A stretch of 10,682 nucleotides of DNA, from assembly GCA_013316395.1 (NCBI GenBank), contig WSMU01000030.1:1-10682 (forward strand), in the 5' to 3' direction. Each line of letters starts with the position of its first letter. The first letter of the stretch is position 1. The notes under the pieces are model-generated. The model searched no databases and was not told where the DNA came from. It saw only the letters and a program-made list of their open reading frames with translations. The stretch is from Alphaproteobacteria bacterium (GTDB taxonomy: Bacteria > Pseudomonadota > Alphaproteobacteria > Rs-D84). The position numbers were made by a program, and so were the translations under genes. Shown piece by piece: positions 1 through 6,688 of the stretch.

Positions 1-29
1 GGGATAAATATATTTGTAAAAAGAACAAT

Positions 30-60
30 AAAAACACCGGGAAACCCCGGTGCTTTTTTT
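30..60 (-). terminator. intrinsic terminator of pal
   Basis: A perfect 7-bp stem (CACCGGG / CCCGGTG, 35-41 and 46-52) with a 4-nt loop is flanked by A5 on the left and T7 on the right, so it can work in both directions. It lies about 35 bp past the pal stop. The same 18-base hairpin recurs at 7211-7228. Confidence 0.88.
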
Positions 61-86
61 CAATAACCGCCTGTATCAACTAACTA

Positions 87-506
87 TTATTTAACAGTTG
101 TTGTTGCGTTACGGTTCCATTTCCATACGGATTCGCCGCTGCCCTTAACCAGGGGACGTTCCTTACCATAGGAAATTGTGGAAATACGTTTTGCATCAAC
201 GCCGTCTTTGACGATAACTTCTTTGGCTGCGTTGGCACGACGTGCACCCAGCGCCAAGTTGTAATCTGTCGAACCACGTTCGTCGCAGTTACCGGCAATC
301 TGAATCTTGGTGTCTGCGTGATTCTTCATGTACAGAGCCTGGCCCAGCAGGTTGTTTTTAGCTTCTTCGGAAATTTCCGAGGAATTAAATGCAAAGAATA
401 CGCGCTGGTCGTTCAGGTCGGCCGGTTCTGTAATCTTAGAAGAACCACCGCAAGCGGCCAAAATACCGGCAACACCAGCCAGCATAGCAAAGTTTTTGAT
501 TTTCAT
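87..506 (-). CDS. pal: peptidoglycan-associated lipoprotein Pal
   Basis: Outer-membrane lipoprotein that anchors the outer membrane to peptidoglycan and works with the Tol proteins in envelope constriction. The 139-residue product begins with a short basic, hydrophobic lipoprotein signal ending in the lipobox LAAC with Cys19 as lipidation site. An OmpA-like peptidoglycan-binding domain covers about residues 35-135; the diagnostic block at 72-91 (CDERGSTDYNLALGARRA) carries the conserved Asp and Arg residues that bind diaminopimelate in this family. The ATG is preceded by AAGGGAG (514-520) at 7 nt. The length is slightly short for Pal because the linker after the lipidated Cys is brief. It stands alone here: tolB and cpoB are not beside it in the window, and it is divergent from a UDG-like gene. 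Identification is firm. Confidence 0.95.
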   Translation of the reverse strand: MKIKNFAMLAGVAGILAACGGSSKITEPADLNDQRVFFAFNSSEISEEAKNNLLGQALYMKNHADTKIQIAGNCDERGSTDYNLALGARRANAAKEVIVKDGVDAKRISTISYGKERPLVKGSGESVWKWNRNATTTVK

Positions 507-581
507 GAAAATACTCCCTTGAGTTTCTGTTGCTCGTGGTTTACTGTACTATAAAAGGTTGAAAAAATCAAGGGAAAACAC
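507..581. promoter_or_regulatory. divergent promoter region pal / UDG-like gene
   Basis: Leftward candidate for pal: TTGATT (566-571) and TACAGT (543-548) separated by 17 bp. Rightward candidate for the UDG-like gene: TTGAGT (519-524) and TACTGT (542-547), also separated by 17 bp. Each hexamer matches about 3-4 of 6 consensus positions. The two -10 boxes overlap on the near-palindrome TACTGTA, so polymerase could hold only one orientation at a time. Predicted leaders are about 28-30 nt on both sides. No start site has been mapped; this is pattern reading. Confidence 0.45.
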
Positions 582-1380
582 ATGTATCTATCCGCTTTGC
601 GCGATTTAGATTTGGCCGGCGTTCGGTGGGAAATTACAGAACTGCCGACGGCGGCGGCCGCGGCAATGGCCGCAGCGGCAGCAGCAGCCGAGGCCAGCGC
701 CCCCCCCCGAAACCCCAGCCGACGATATTCAAATCCCGGACAGTGCACGAACGCCCGTTTATTCATCGGGCCCGGTTGTTGTGCCGCGTATTGCGCCACT
801 GTCGGTGGAAACGGCCGCGGCGGCCGCCGCACGCCCAACCGATACGGGCGCCATGCTACGAATGATTTCAGAATTTAACCACCCGTTGCGCGCAACGGCA
901 CATAACACGGTTGTACCACACGTGGCGCCCGCGCCAAACGGTCTGCTGATTATAACGGATATTCCCGGCGCCGAAGATGATGCATCTGGTCGCATACTGT
1001 CCGGGGCGGCGGGCGAACTGTTGGACAAAATGATTGGTGCGATTGGGATGACGCGTGAAAATGTATCTATTATGCCCATACTGTTCTGGCGAACACCCGG
1101 GGGCAGGGCGCCAACGCAGGGGGAACTGGCACTGGGGCGGCCGTTCGTGGACAAAATGATAGAACTGCTCAAGCCGCGCGTTATCATCACAATGGGAACC
1201 CTGGCCGCGACCGAGATTGCACATGTAGATTTGGCTAAAAACCATGGCGCGATACAGGAAATCGATGGCCGGCCGGTAATGCCCATATTTCATCCGAACT
1301 ATCTGCTGCTAAAGCCGGCGGCAAAACGCGATGCATGGAACGCACTGCAGGCCGTTCAAAATATGTTGAAAAACGCTTGA
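582..1380 (+). CDS. uracil-DNA glycosylase family protein, frame broken at a C9 tract
   Basis: The gene starts at ATG 582, 6 nt after AAGGGA (570-575). The N-terminal part (LSALRDLDLAGVRWEI) looks like the helix that opens alphaproteobacterial family-4 UDGs, followed by an alanine-rich linker. At the run of nine C (700-708) the frame shifts; removing one C joins it to the frame ending at 1380 and gives a 265-residue protein. The second part holds the UDG superfamily core: PGAEDDASGR, then AAGELLDKMI, RTPGG, and the C-terminal motif FHPNYLL with its histidine. The core has no cysteine, so the family-4 iron-sulphur cluster is absent, and other active-site positions differ (see findings). The fold assignment is good; glycosylase activity is uncertain. 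A GTG at 781 lacks a ribosome binding site and is an unlikely start. The shift may be a sequencing error, a real mutation or a phase-variable tract. Confidence 0.72.
700..708 (+). repeat. homopolymer of nine C at the frame break
   Basis: Nine consecutive C inside the UDG-like reading frame, in the proline-rich linker. Eight C would keep the frame intact (Ala-Pro-Pro-Glu-Thr); nine C take translation into a frame that stops near 878. It is the longest mononucleotide tract I noticed in a coding region of this window. Confidence 0.9.
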
Positions 1381-1394
1381 AAATAAATAATAAT
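1366..1394 (+). promoter_or_regulatory. candidate infC promoter
   Basis: TTGAAA (1366-1371) and AATAAT (1389-1394) lie 17 bp apart, overlapping the 3' end of the UDG-like gene. A start near 1401 would leave a leader of about 22 nt that still includes the infC Shine-Dalgarno. Transcription from the upstream gene is equally possible, since the gap is only 42 bp. Confidence 0.42.
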
Positions 1395-1410
1395 TTTATC
1401 CATAACATAA

Positions 1411-1425
1411 AAGGAGTATACCATT
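1411..1425 (+). promoter_or_regulatory. infC ribosome binding site with ATT start
   Basis: A strong AAGGAG (1411-1416), a 6-nt spacer and ATT at 1423-1425. This decides the start and implies IF-3 autoregulation by the mechanism known from Escherichia coli infC. Confidence 0.85.
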
Positions 1426-1977
1426 AGACCACCATTTAACCGTTCCGCAGCCCGCGATATGGGTCCGCGTATGAATAATCGGATTTTTGCAAAATCAGTT
1501 CAGGTAATCAGCGATTCCGGCCAAAATCTGGGAATTATGCCAACACCGCAGGCGTTGGCGATGGCCATGGATGCCGGTTTGGACTTGGTTGAAATCAATG
1601 CCGCCGGTACCCCCCCGATTGTAAAAATCATGGATTACGGCAAATTCAAATACGACCAGAAAAAGCGTGCAAACGAGGCACGCAAAAACCAGAAAACGGT
1701 CGAAATGAAGGAAGTATGGGTAAAACCTTTTATTGAAGAAAATGATTTGAACATCAAAATGAAAAAGGTGTTCGAGTTCTTAGACGGCGGAAACAAAGTA
1801 AAAATTGCGGTGATGACACGTGGCTCAAAGAAAGTATTGGCCCGTGGCAAGGACGCCGTACCGGAGCTGTTTGCAAAAATAATGGAAATAATTGGCGAGA
1901 AAGGCACGCTGGAATCAAAATCCAAGCCCGATGAACGCACTAAATCGATTATTGTTGCGCCGGCACGTGCCAAATAA
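1423..1977 (+). CDS. infC: translation initiation factor IF-3
   Basis: Binds the 30S subunit, prevents 50S joining and proofreads start codons. The start is set at ATT 1423, preceded by AAGGAG (1411-1416) at 6 nt; the in-frame stop at 1408 and the lack of any ATG, GTG or TTG before 1459 leave no better choice, and ATG 1459 has no Shine-Dalgarno. The product is 184 residues. Its N-terminus (RPPFNRSAARDMGPRMNNRI) is a typical IF-3 opening. The N-terminal domain runs to about residue 85 (GTPPIVKIMDYGKFKYDQKK) and the C-terminal domain follows (VEMKEVWVKPFIEENDL, then VKIAVMTRGSK). Rare ATT or ATA starts are a known hallmark of infC, where IF-3 discriminates against its own start codon and so autoregulates. 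No rpmI-rplT follows; a terminator does. Confidence 0.96.
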   Translation: MRPPFNRSAARDMGPRMNNRIFAKSVQVISDSGQNLGIMPTPQALAMAMDAGLDLVEINAAGTPPIVKIMDYGKFKYDQKKRANEARKNQKTVEMKEVWVKPFIEENDLNIKMKKVFEFLDGGNKVKIAVMTRGSKKVLARGKDAVPELFAKIMEIIGEKGTLESKSKPDERTKSIIVAPARAK

Positions 1978-2003
1978 AAAACGCCCCCACGGGGCGTTTT
2001 TTA
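1976..2003. terminator. bidirectional terminator between infC and the efflux operon
   Basis: Perfect stem ACGCCCC (1981-1987) / GGGGCGT (1991-1997) with loop CAC, flanked by A-run and T-run. It lies right at the infC stop and 3 bp from the convergent permease stop, so it can serve both transcripts. Confidence 0.9.
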
Positions 2004-2005
2004 TT

Positions 2006-3223
2006 CTATTCGTAACGCAGACTATCTATCGGGTTTAGCTTTGCCGCCTTTAGCGCGGGAACAACACCAGATGCCAGACCCACAATTACCGCCACAGATA
2101 CAGACAGCAATACCGGCCACGCCGAAAACGGCACGTTATAGCCCAATATAAAGCGCCCGACACCCTGGGACAGGCCCACCCCCAGCAGCAGTCCCGCCAT
2201 AGAGCCGATAAACGATATAAATATAGATTCAGACAGAAACTGGATGATTATCTGACGCTCGCGCGCGCCGATTGCCTTGCGCACACCGATTTCACGCGTG
2301 CGTTCCGCAACAGAGACCAGCATCATGTTCATAATACCAATAGACCCCACAAGCAGCGATACCGCCGCAATCGCAATCAGCAGCATTTTCATATAGCCTG
2401 TGACCGTGCTCATGGTTTCCATAACCTGTTTCATATCCATTATCTGAAAATCGTCAGCCGCATCGTCTTTTAGCTTGTGCCGGTCACGCAGCAGGGCGGT
2501 TATCTGGTTTGTAACAACCGTATTGTCCGCATCAGGGTAGAGTTTAAGCGCAATCATGCTGACCGAATTTGGAAATCTGCTGCCCTGGACACGCTTTTTA
2601 AGAGTTGTTATCGGCACAATCAGCATATCATCCTGGGAACCCATGGCGGAATCCCCCTTGGCCTTGGTCATACCTATAATCACAAAAGGAACATTCTGGA
2701 CGCGAATAACCTGTCCGACAGGGTCCGCAGGCAGGTCCAGCTCTTTGGCCGTTGTGGGGCCGATTACAGCGTAAGTGGAGGCATTTCTGACCGCAGACTG
2801 GTCGAAAAAGGTTCCCTTTTCCATTTCGACGTTTTGAACCGTGGTATATCCGGGATAGGCGCCGACCATTGACGAAGACCAGTTTTTATTACCATACACT
2901 ATCTGGGCGGCACTGTTTTGTACGGGCGTTACCGCCATAACATCGGGCAGGCGCCCTATAAATTCAGCATCATCTGTCGTCAATGTCTGGCGATTACCGG
3001 TACGCACACCGCCCGTTTGGGCCGCGCCCGCGCGTATCATGATAGTATTCGTCCCCAGGGCCGAAAACTGGTCTGTAATCTGCTTTTCAACCGTTTCACC
3101 GACGGCAACCATGATAACAACCGCCATAACACCAATAACAATACCCAGCACTGTTAAAAACGAACGCATCTTGTTCCCAGACACCGACAGCCAGGATTCC
3201 TTTAAAATATCGTTAAATGTCAT
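2006..3223 (-). CDS. macB: MacB-type ABC transporter permease subunit
   Basis: Membrane subunit of a MacAB-TolC type tripartite exporter in the inner membrane. The 405-residue protein has the MacB/FtsX layout: one transmembrane helix at about 21-42 after the NKMRSFLTVLGIVIG motif, a large periplasmic domain to about 275, then three helices near 280-305, 332-356 and 368-390. The cytoplasmic coupling segment RTREIGVRKAIGAR between helices 2 and 3 and the C-terminal KLNPIDSLRYE are typical of the family. In classical MacB this part is fused behind an ATPase domain; here it is separate, starting 12 bp after the ATPase stop. Its ribosome binding site is a run of seven G (3227-3233) placed 3 nt before the ATG. 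Substrates cannot be told from sequence; lipids, peptides, siderophores or toxins are known for relatives. The gene symbol is by family only. Confidence 0.9.
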   Translation of the reverse strand: MTFNDILKESWLSVSGNKMRSFLTVLGIVIGVMAVVIMVAVGETVEKQITDQFSALGTNTIMIRAGAAQTGGVRTGNRQTLTTDDAEFIGRLPDVMAVTPVQNSAAQIVYGNKNWSSSMVGAYPGYTTVQNVEMEKGTFFDQSAVRNASTYAVIGPTTAKELDLPADPVGQVIRVQNVPFVIIGMTKAKGDSAMGSQDDMLIVPITTLKKRVQGSRFPNSVSMIALKLYPDADNTVVTNQITALLRDRHKLKDDAADDFQIMDMKQVMETMSTVTGYMKMLLIAIAAVSLLVGSIGIMNMMLVSVAERTREIGVRKAIGARERQIIIQFLSESIFISFIGSMAGLLLGVGLSQGVGRFILGYNVPFSAWPVLLSVSVAVIVGLASGVVPALKAAKLNPIDSLRYE

Positions 3224-3235
3224 AATCCCCCCCGA

Positions 3236-3955
3236 TTACAGGTTTCGGTCAGTCTTTGGCATTGGACCGTCATAGTTTATGTGCCCATCGCGTATATGAA
3301 TCAAGCGCGATGCATACTTTGCAATATCAAACTCGTGCGTGATCATAACAATCGTTATGCCCATTTCTTTGTTTAGCTGCTTGAAAAACTTTAGAATCTC
3401 GTTTCCCATTTTACTGTCCAGGGCGCCTGTCGGCTCGTCCGCCAGAATCAGCTTTGGGTCACCCGCCAGGGCGCGCGCAATCGCCACACGCTGCTTCATA
3501 CCACCCGATAGCTGCGTAGGCAGATAGCTTTCAAATTTTTCGAGTCCGACGCGACGCAGCATTTCGCGGGCGCGGCGCTCGCGCTCTGCCATGGGCAGGC
3601 CACGATACATCAACGGCAGCATAACGTTATCCAAAACCGTGCGCTTAGATAACAAATTAAACTGCTGGAAAACAAAGCCGATATGTTCGTTTCTTATCAC
3701 GGCCAATTCATCCGGCCCCAGATTTGTTATATTGCGCCCATACAGCTCATACGTTCCACCCGACGGCGTATCCAGCGCACCCACAATATTCATACATGTT
3801 GATTTGCCGCTGCCCGACGGGCCCATGATTGCGACAAACTCGCCGGCATGAACGTCAAAGCTGATGTTAAATAACACCTGCTGAACGCCGCCGATTTCCA
3901 AAGGAAAGCTTTTTGTTATATCGCGCAGAGATATGATTATATCTGATTTTTTCAT
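3236..3955 (-). CDS. ABC transporter ATP-binding protein (MacB/LolD type)
   Basis: Cytoplasmic ATPase that powers the neighbouring permease. The 239-residue protein shows Walker A GPSGSGKST (45-53), Q-loop FQQ (96-98), signature LSGGM (149-153), Walker B LILADEP (169-175) and the switch histidine H207 in MITHEFD. The start is ATG 3953-3955, 13 bp after the macA stop; the open frame continues upstream to 4066, but that part overlaps macA and reads as non-conserved sequence. The last signature residue is Met where Gln is usual (LSGGQ). It could also be called LolD- or YknY-like, since this ATPase subfamily is shared; the flanking macA, permease and tolC genes point to a MacAB-like pump. Confidence 0.93.
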   Translation of the reverse strand: MKKSDIIISLRDITKSFPLEIGGVQQVLFNISFDVHAGEFVAIMGPSGSGKSTCMNIVGALDTPSGGTYELYGRNITNLGPDELAVIRNEHIGFVFQQFNLLSKRTVLDNVMLPLMYRGLPMAERERRAREMLRRVGLEKFESYLPTQLSGGMKQRVAIARALAGDPKLILADEPTGALDSKMGNEILKFFKQLNKEMGITIVMITHEFDIAKYASRLIHIRDGHINYDGPMPKTDRNL

Positions 3956-3968
3956 ATCGGCCCCTACC

Positions 3969-5135
3969 TTACATACCGCCCGGACCACGACGCGGCTGGC
4001 TGCCGCCGGCCTTGGACTGTTGGCCGGTTTTACCGACGATGATTTTATCACCCTGGACGATTTCATCAGATATAACCTCGGTCTCTGTTGCGGTAACCAG
4101 ACCCTTTTCGAACGGAATTATCGATATCTGCTCGCCGCGGGATATCGCCAAATGTGTTTTCGGTGTGGCGTCACCGGGGTTTTCCAATATACCTTCGAAA
4201 CTGCGCAGCAGCAGGGCGGCATTTTGAACCTTCCATACGTCATGCTTTTCTGAAACAATAATTGTAACAAATGCAGTCATTCCCGGCATCAGGCGCATAT
4301 CAGAATTATCAACATCGATTACAACCGTATAAACAACCACGTTAGATGTTGTTGTCGGCGACAGTCTTATCTGGCGAACAACGCCGTCGAACGTTTGCGT
4401 CGGGTACGCGTCAACGGTAAATGATACCGGCTGGCCTTCTTTTATAACACCGATGTCCGCCTCAGATACGGATGTTTCAATCTGCATCTTTGACAGGTCT
4501 TCGGCGATTTCAAACAAATCAGGCGTCTGGAAAGATGCCGCAACTGTCTGACCTTTATCTACCTTGCGCGATATAACAGTGCCATCTACGGGCGATGTAA
4601 TCGTCGCATAACCCAGATTTGTTTCCGCGCGTTCATACTGCGAGCGGGCGCGCGCCACCGACTGCTCAGCCTGTTCGTAGGCGGTTTGAGACTGTTCCAT
4701 CTCGGCACGGGCGATATAGCCGTCATTATACAGCGTTTTGTTACGCATATATTCACTTTTGGCATAGTTGCGCTGGCTCTCGGCTGAGATAAGGGATGCC
4801 TTGGCCTCATCCACGGAGGCCTGTAATACGGACGGCTCTATCGTCAGCAGCAGGTCACCCTTTTTAACCTTGGAATTATAATCAACGTATAGCGCGTCAA
4901 TAGTCCCCGACACCTGGGAACCCACACTGACAGTGTTTACAGGCTGAATTTCGCCGGTCGCGGTTACCACCTGGCGCAGGTCGCCCTTGTTAATAGGCAA
5001 TGTTACAAATTCAGACTTTTTAGACTTGCCCCCGCCGAAAATAAGCATAATTGCCACAACCAGCGCAGCCAGAATTAAAATCCACCACTTTTTCCGCCAC
5101 AGCCATTTAAATACTCGGCCCATTTTATTCTTCAT
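3969..5135 (-). CDS. macA: MacA-type periplasmic adaptor (membrane fusion protein)
   Basis: Bridges the inner-membrane ABC transporter and the outer-membrane channel in the periplasm. The 388-residue protein has a basic cytoplasmic start, one membrane helix at about 17-33, the first half of the lipoyl-like domain near 65-101 (GSQVSGTIDALYVDYNSKVKKGD), an alpha-helical hairpin of about 102-170 rich in Ala, Gln and Glu, the second lipoyl half (TITSPVDGTVISRKVDKGQTV), then the beta-barrel and membrane-proximal domains (MRLMPGMTAFVTI). The C-terminal tail is Gly/Pro/Arg-rich, as in many MacA relatives. The start overlaps the tolC stop by 11 bp; GAGGGGG at a 6-nt distance supports this ATG over a second ATG four codons later, so translation is probably coupled to tolC. 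Confidence 0.92.
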   Translation of the reverse strand: MKNKMGRVFKWLWRKKWWILILAALVVAIMLIFGGGKSKKSEFVTLPINKGDLRQVVTATGEIQPVNTVSVGSQVSGTIDALYVDYNSKVKKGDLLLTIEPSVLQASVDEAKASLISAESQRNYAKSEYMRNKTLYNDGYIARAEMEQSQTAYEQAEQSVARARSQYERAETNLGYATITSPVDGTVISRKVDKGQTVAASFQTPDLFEIAEDLSKMQIETSVSEADIGVIKEGQPVSFTVDAYPTQTFDGVVRQIRLSPTTTSNVVVYTVVIDVDNSDMRLMPGMTAFVTIIVSEKHDVWKVQNAALLLRSFEGILENPGDATPKTHLAISRGEQISIIPFEKGLVTATETEVISDEIVQGDKIIVGKTGQQSKAGGSQPRRGPGGM

Positions 5136-6459
5136 AGTTTACCCCCTCGTTATCCAGTTCGGCTCTGATTTCACCAATCGCCAGCGCAACCGCCGCACGC
5201 TTTGTAAACAAATCATATTTTGCCGCATTATTTTGCTTTTGCGCATCGACCAATTCGGACTGCGCCGTCTGCCAATCCAACATTGTTGCACGCCCCACCT
5301 TGTACATGCCGGCCGTTACCTTTTCGCTTTCCGTTGCCGATTCCAGCAGTGTTTCCGTCTGGGTTAACACCTTTTGCGCGGTCTTGTAGTTCTGGTATGC
5401 CGTAAATATATCCAATGTCGCGTTATCGGCGGCGGCACGCTCTGACTCCTTGGCGCGTTCATAGTTCGCCTCGGCACTGCGGACGCCATAGTAGTTTGCA
5501 AAGCCTGCAAATATCGGCATGGATGCACGGATACCAATACTGCCCGATACTTTGTGTCCGTCGTTGGCAAAGCTGTTCCATTCGGTATCATTCCATGAAA
5601 TGGAACCGGTTGCCGAAATAGACGGCAGATTTTTCAAAAACGCACTGTTGCGGCGATGCCATGCGGCATCTTTGTTCGCCGTCGCCCGCAGCAGGTCGGG
5701 GCGCGTCTTTTGCGCCGCCGCAATTAGTTCATCAATGCTTTTGTTTTCCGTAGATTTCCCGAAATTAGAACCCATGTCCTGGATTTCTATGTTCTGGTCC
5801 GCGGGGAAAGACAACTTTGACAGCAGTGTCCCCTTTGCAATCTCGCGGTTGTTACGCGCACGCTCCAGGGCCAAATCACGACTGGCCAGGGTTGTGTCCG
5901 CCTTTAGCACATCGGCCTTTGCGACCGAGCCCGCCTTATACTTTTTCTGGGCCATGTCGCGTGCGGTTTGTGCAACCTCGCGCAGTTTTTCCGCCGATAA
6001 AACGTCCGCATCCGCGTTAAGCAACGCATAGTATGCCCCGATTACCCCATAGACATAGTTTTGAACGCTTTCATCATAATCGAATCCCGTTGCACGCCAT
6101 GTCGCGGCCAGGGTATTTAAATCTGCCAAACGTTTACCAAAATCGAATATCAGATAAGACGCTGACAAAGACGCCCCGTAATTCCAATCACCCCAGTCCT
6201 TGTTGCGATAATCACGCCCGGCATTTGCGGACCCGCTGACCGATGGCAGATAGTTCGCATAGCCCGCGTTTTTCGCAAATCGCGCCGATTCGGCCGATAA
6301 ATATGCCGATGTTGTTTGCGGATTGCGGCACAGCCCCAGTTCTATAACCTCCTGCAGCGACAGCTTGCCATCCGGAACATTTTGACGATTTAGACAATCA
6401 TTTGTTGCCGCAAACGCGGACAGTGGCATATAAAATGCCAGTAAAAATAACTTTTTCAT
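5125..6459 (-). CDS. tolC: TolC-family outer-membrane efflux channel
   Basis: Outer-membrane and periplasmic-tunnel component of the exporter. The 444-residue product starts at ATG 6457-6459 with a signal peptide (MKKLFLLAFYMPLSAFA, predicted cleavage after residue 17). Two outer-membrane-efflux repeats follow, about 28-215 and 240-430, each with beta-strand segments and long Ala/Gln/Lys-rich helices; LSLQEVIELGLCRNP is the usual family opening and GKTTL-like ends are replaced by a charged tail. The open frame reaches 6510, but the extension would include the promoter TATAAT and lacks a signal peptide at its N-terminus. AGGA and GAGAG lie upstream of the chosen start. First gene of the operon, followed by macA with an 11-bp overlap. 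The symbol is by family; closer paralogues such as other OEP proteins cannot be excluded. Confidence 0.92.
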   Translation of the reverse strand: MKKLFLLAFYMPLSAFAATNDCLNRQNVPDGKLSLQEVIELGLCRNPQTTSAYLSAESARFAKNAGYANYLPSVSGSANAGRDYRNKDWGDWNYGASLSASYLIFDFGKRLADLNTLAATWRATGFDYDESVQNYVYGVIGAYYALLNADADVLSAEKLREVAQTARDMAQKKYKAGSVAKADVLKADTTLASRDLALERARNNREIAKGTLLSKLSFPADQNIEIQDMGSNFGKSTENKSIDELIAAAQKTRPDLLRATANKDAAWHRRNSAFLKNLPSISATGSISWNDTEWNSFANDGHKVSGSIGIRASMPIFAGFANYYGVRSAEANYERAKESERAAADNATLDIFTAYQNYKTAQKVLTQTETLLESATESEKVTAGMYKVGRATMLDWQTAQSELVDAQKQNNAAKYDLFTKRAAVALAIGEIRAELDNEGVNYEE

Positions 6460-6484
6460 GTAACCAACTCTCTTCCTGGCGGGT

Positions 6485-6493
6485 ATTATACCA
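6485..6493 (-). promoter_or_regulatory. extended -10 promoter of the tolC-macA-ATPase-permease operon
   Basis: On the minus strand the sequence TGGTATAAT (6493 to 6485) is a perfect TATAAT with an extended TGn element. No good -35 lies 17 bp upstream (TTCGTG), as is common for extended -10 promoters. The predicted start near 6478 gives a leader of about 18 nt containing the ribosome binding site. Confidence 0.7.
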
Positions 6494-6521
6494 TAAAAGT
6501 CCAAAATCACGAAATTTTATG

Positions 6522-6550
6522 TTGAATTAAAAAATTTTTTTGCCTAGTAT
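6522..6550 (+). promoter_or_regulatory. tRNA-Cys promoter
   Basis: TTGAAT (6522-6527), a 17-bp AT-rich spacer and TAGTAT (6545-6550). The predicted start near 6557 is 3 nt before the tRNA, so the 5' leader would be very short. Confidence 0.65.
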
Positions 6551-6559
6551 ATTTGCACC

Positions 6560-6633
6560 GGCCTGGTGGCAGAGTGGTTATGCAGAGGACTGCAAATCCT
6601 TGTATGCCGGTTCGATTCCGACCCAGGCCTCCA
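6560..6633 (+). tRNA. tRNA-Cys (anticodon GCA)
   Basis: A 74-nt cloverleaf with encoded CCA. The acceptor stem GGCCTGG / CCAGGCC (6560-6566, 6623-6629) is perfect, the discriminator is U6630 as required for tRNA-Cys, and the anticodon GCA is at 6592-6594 in loop CTGCAAA. The D-stem has three pairs and the anticodon stem closes with G·U. The T-arm has the TTCGATT loop (6611-6617) but contains a C·A mismatch at its second pair (C6607, A6621). Confidence 0.96.
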
Positions 6634-6675
6634 TATAAAATAAAAGGCGCCCTTGTGGCGTTTTTTATTTTATAT
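6633..6675 (+). terminator. terminator of tRNA-Cys
   Basis: A long inverted repeat directly at the CCA end: 6633-6651 pairs with 6657-6675 over 19 positions, including two G·U pairs, around a 5-nt loop CTTGT. The GC part (GGCGCC / GGCG) sits at the loop end and the right arm carries T6, so it can act as a terminator and mark the tRNA 3' end. Confidence 0.75.
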
Positions 6676-6688
6676 CTGGCATGGATTG

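Noticed and set aside
781..1380. UDG-like protein starting at GTG 781
   Set aside because: No ribosome binding site precedes it, and the same frame continues as sensible protein sequence back to the C9 tract, where it joins the frame from ATG 582.
1610..1616. Run of seven C in infC as another frameshift site
   Set aside because: The IF-3 frame is intact across it (AGTPPIVKIMDYGK is conserved).
1459..1977. infC starting at ATG 1459
   Set aside because: No Shine-Dalgarno; the 12 codons upstream match the usual IF-3 N-terminus and a proper AAGGAG points to ATT 1423.
3956..4066. 37-residue N-terminal extension of the ABC ATPase
   Set aside because: It lies entirely within or right behind the end of macA, in another frame, and ABC ATPases of this type begin at the chosen ATG.
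6460..6510. 17-residue extension of TolC
   Set aside because: It would run through the TATAAT promoter and bury the signal peptide.
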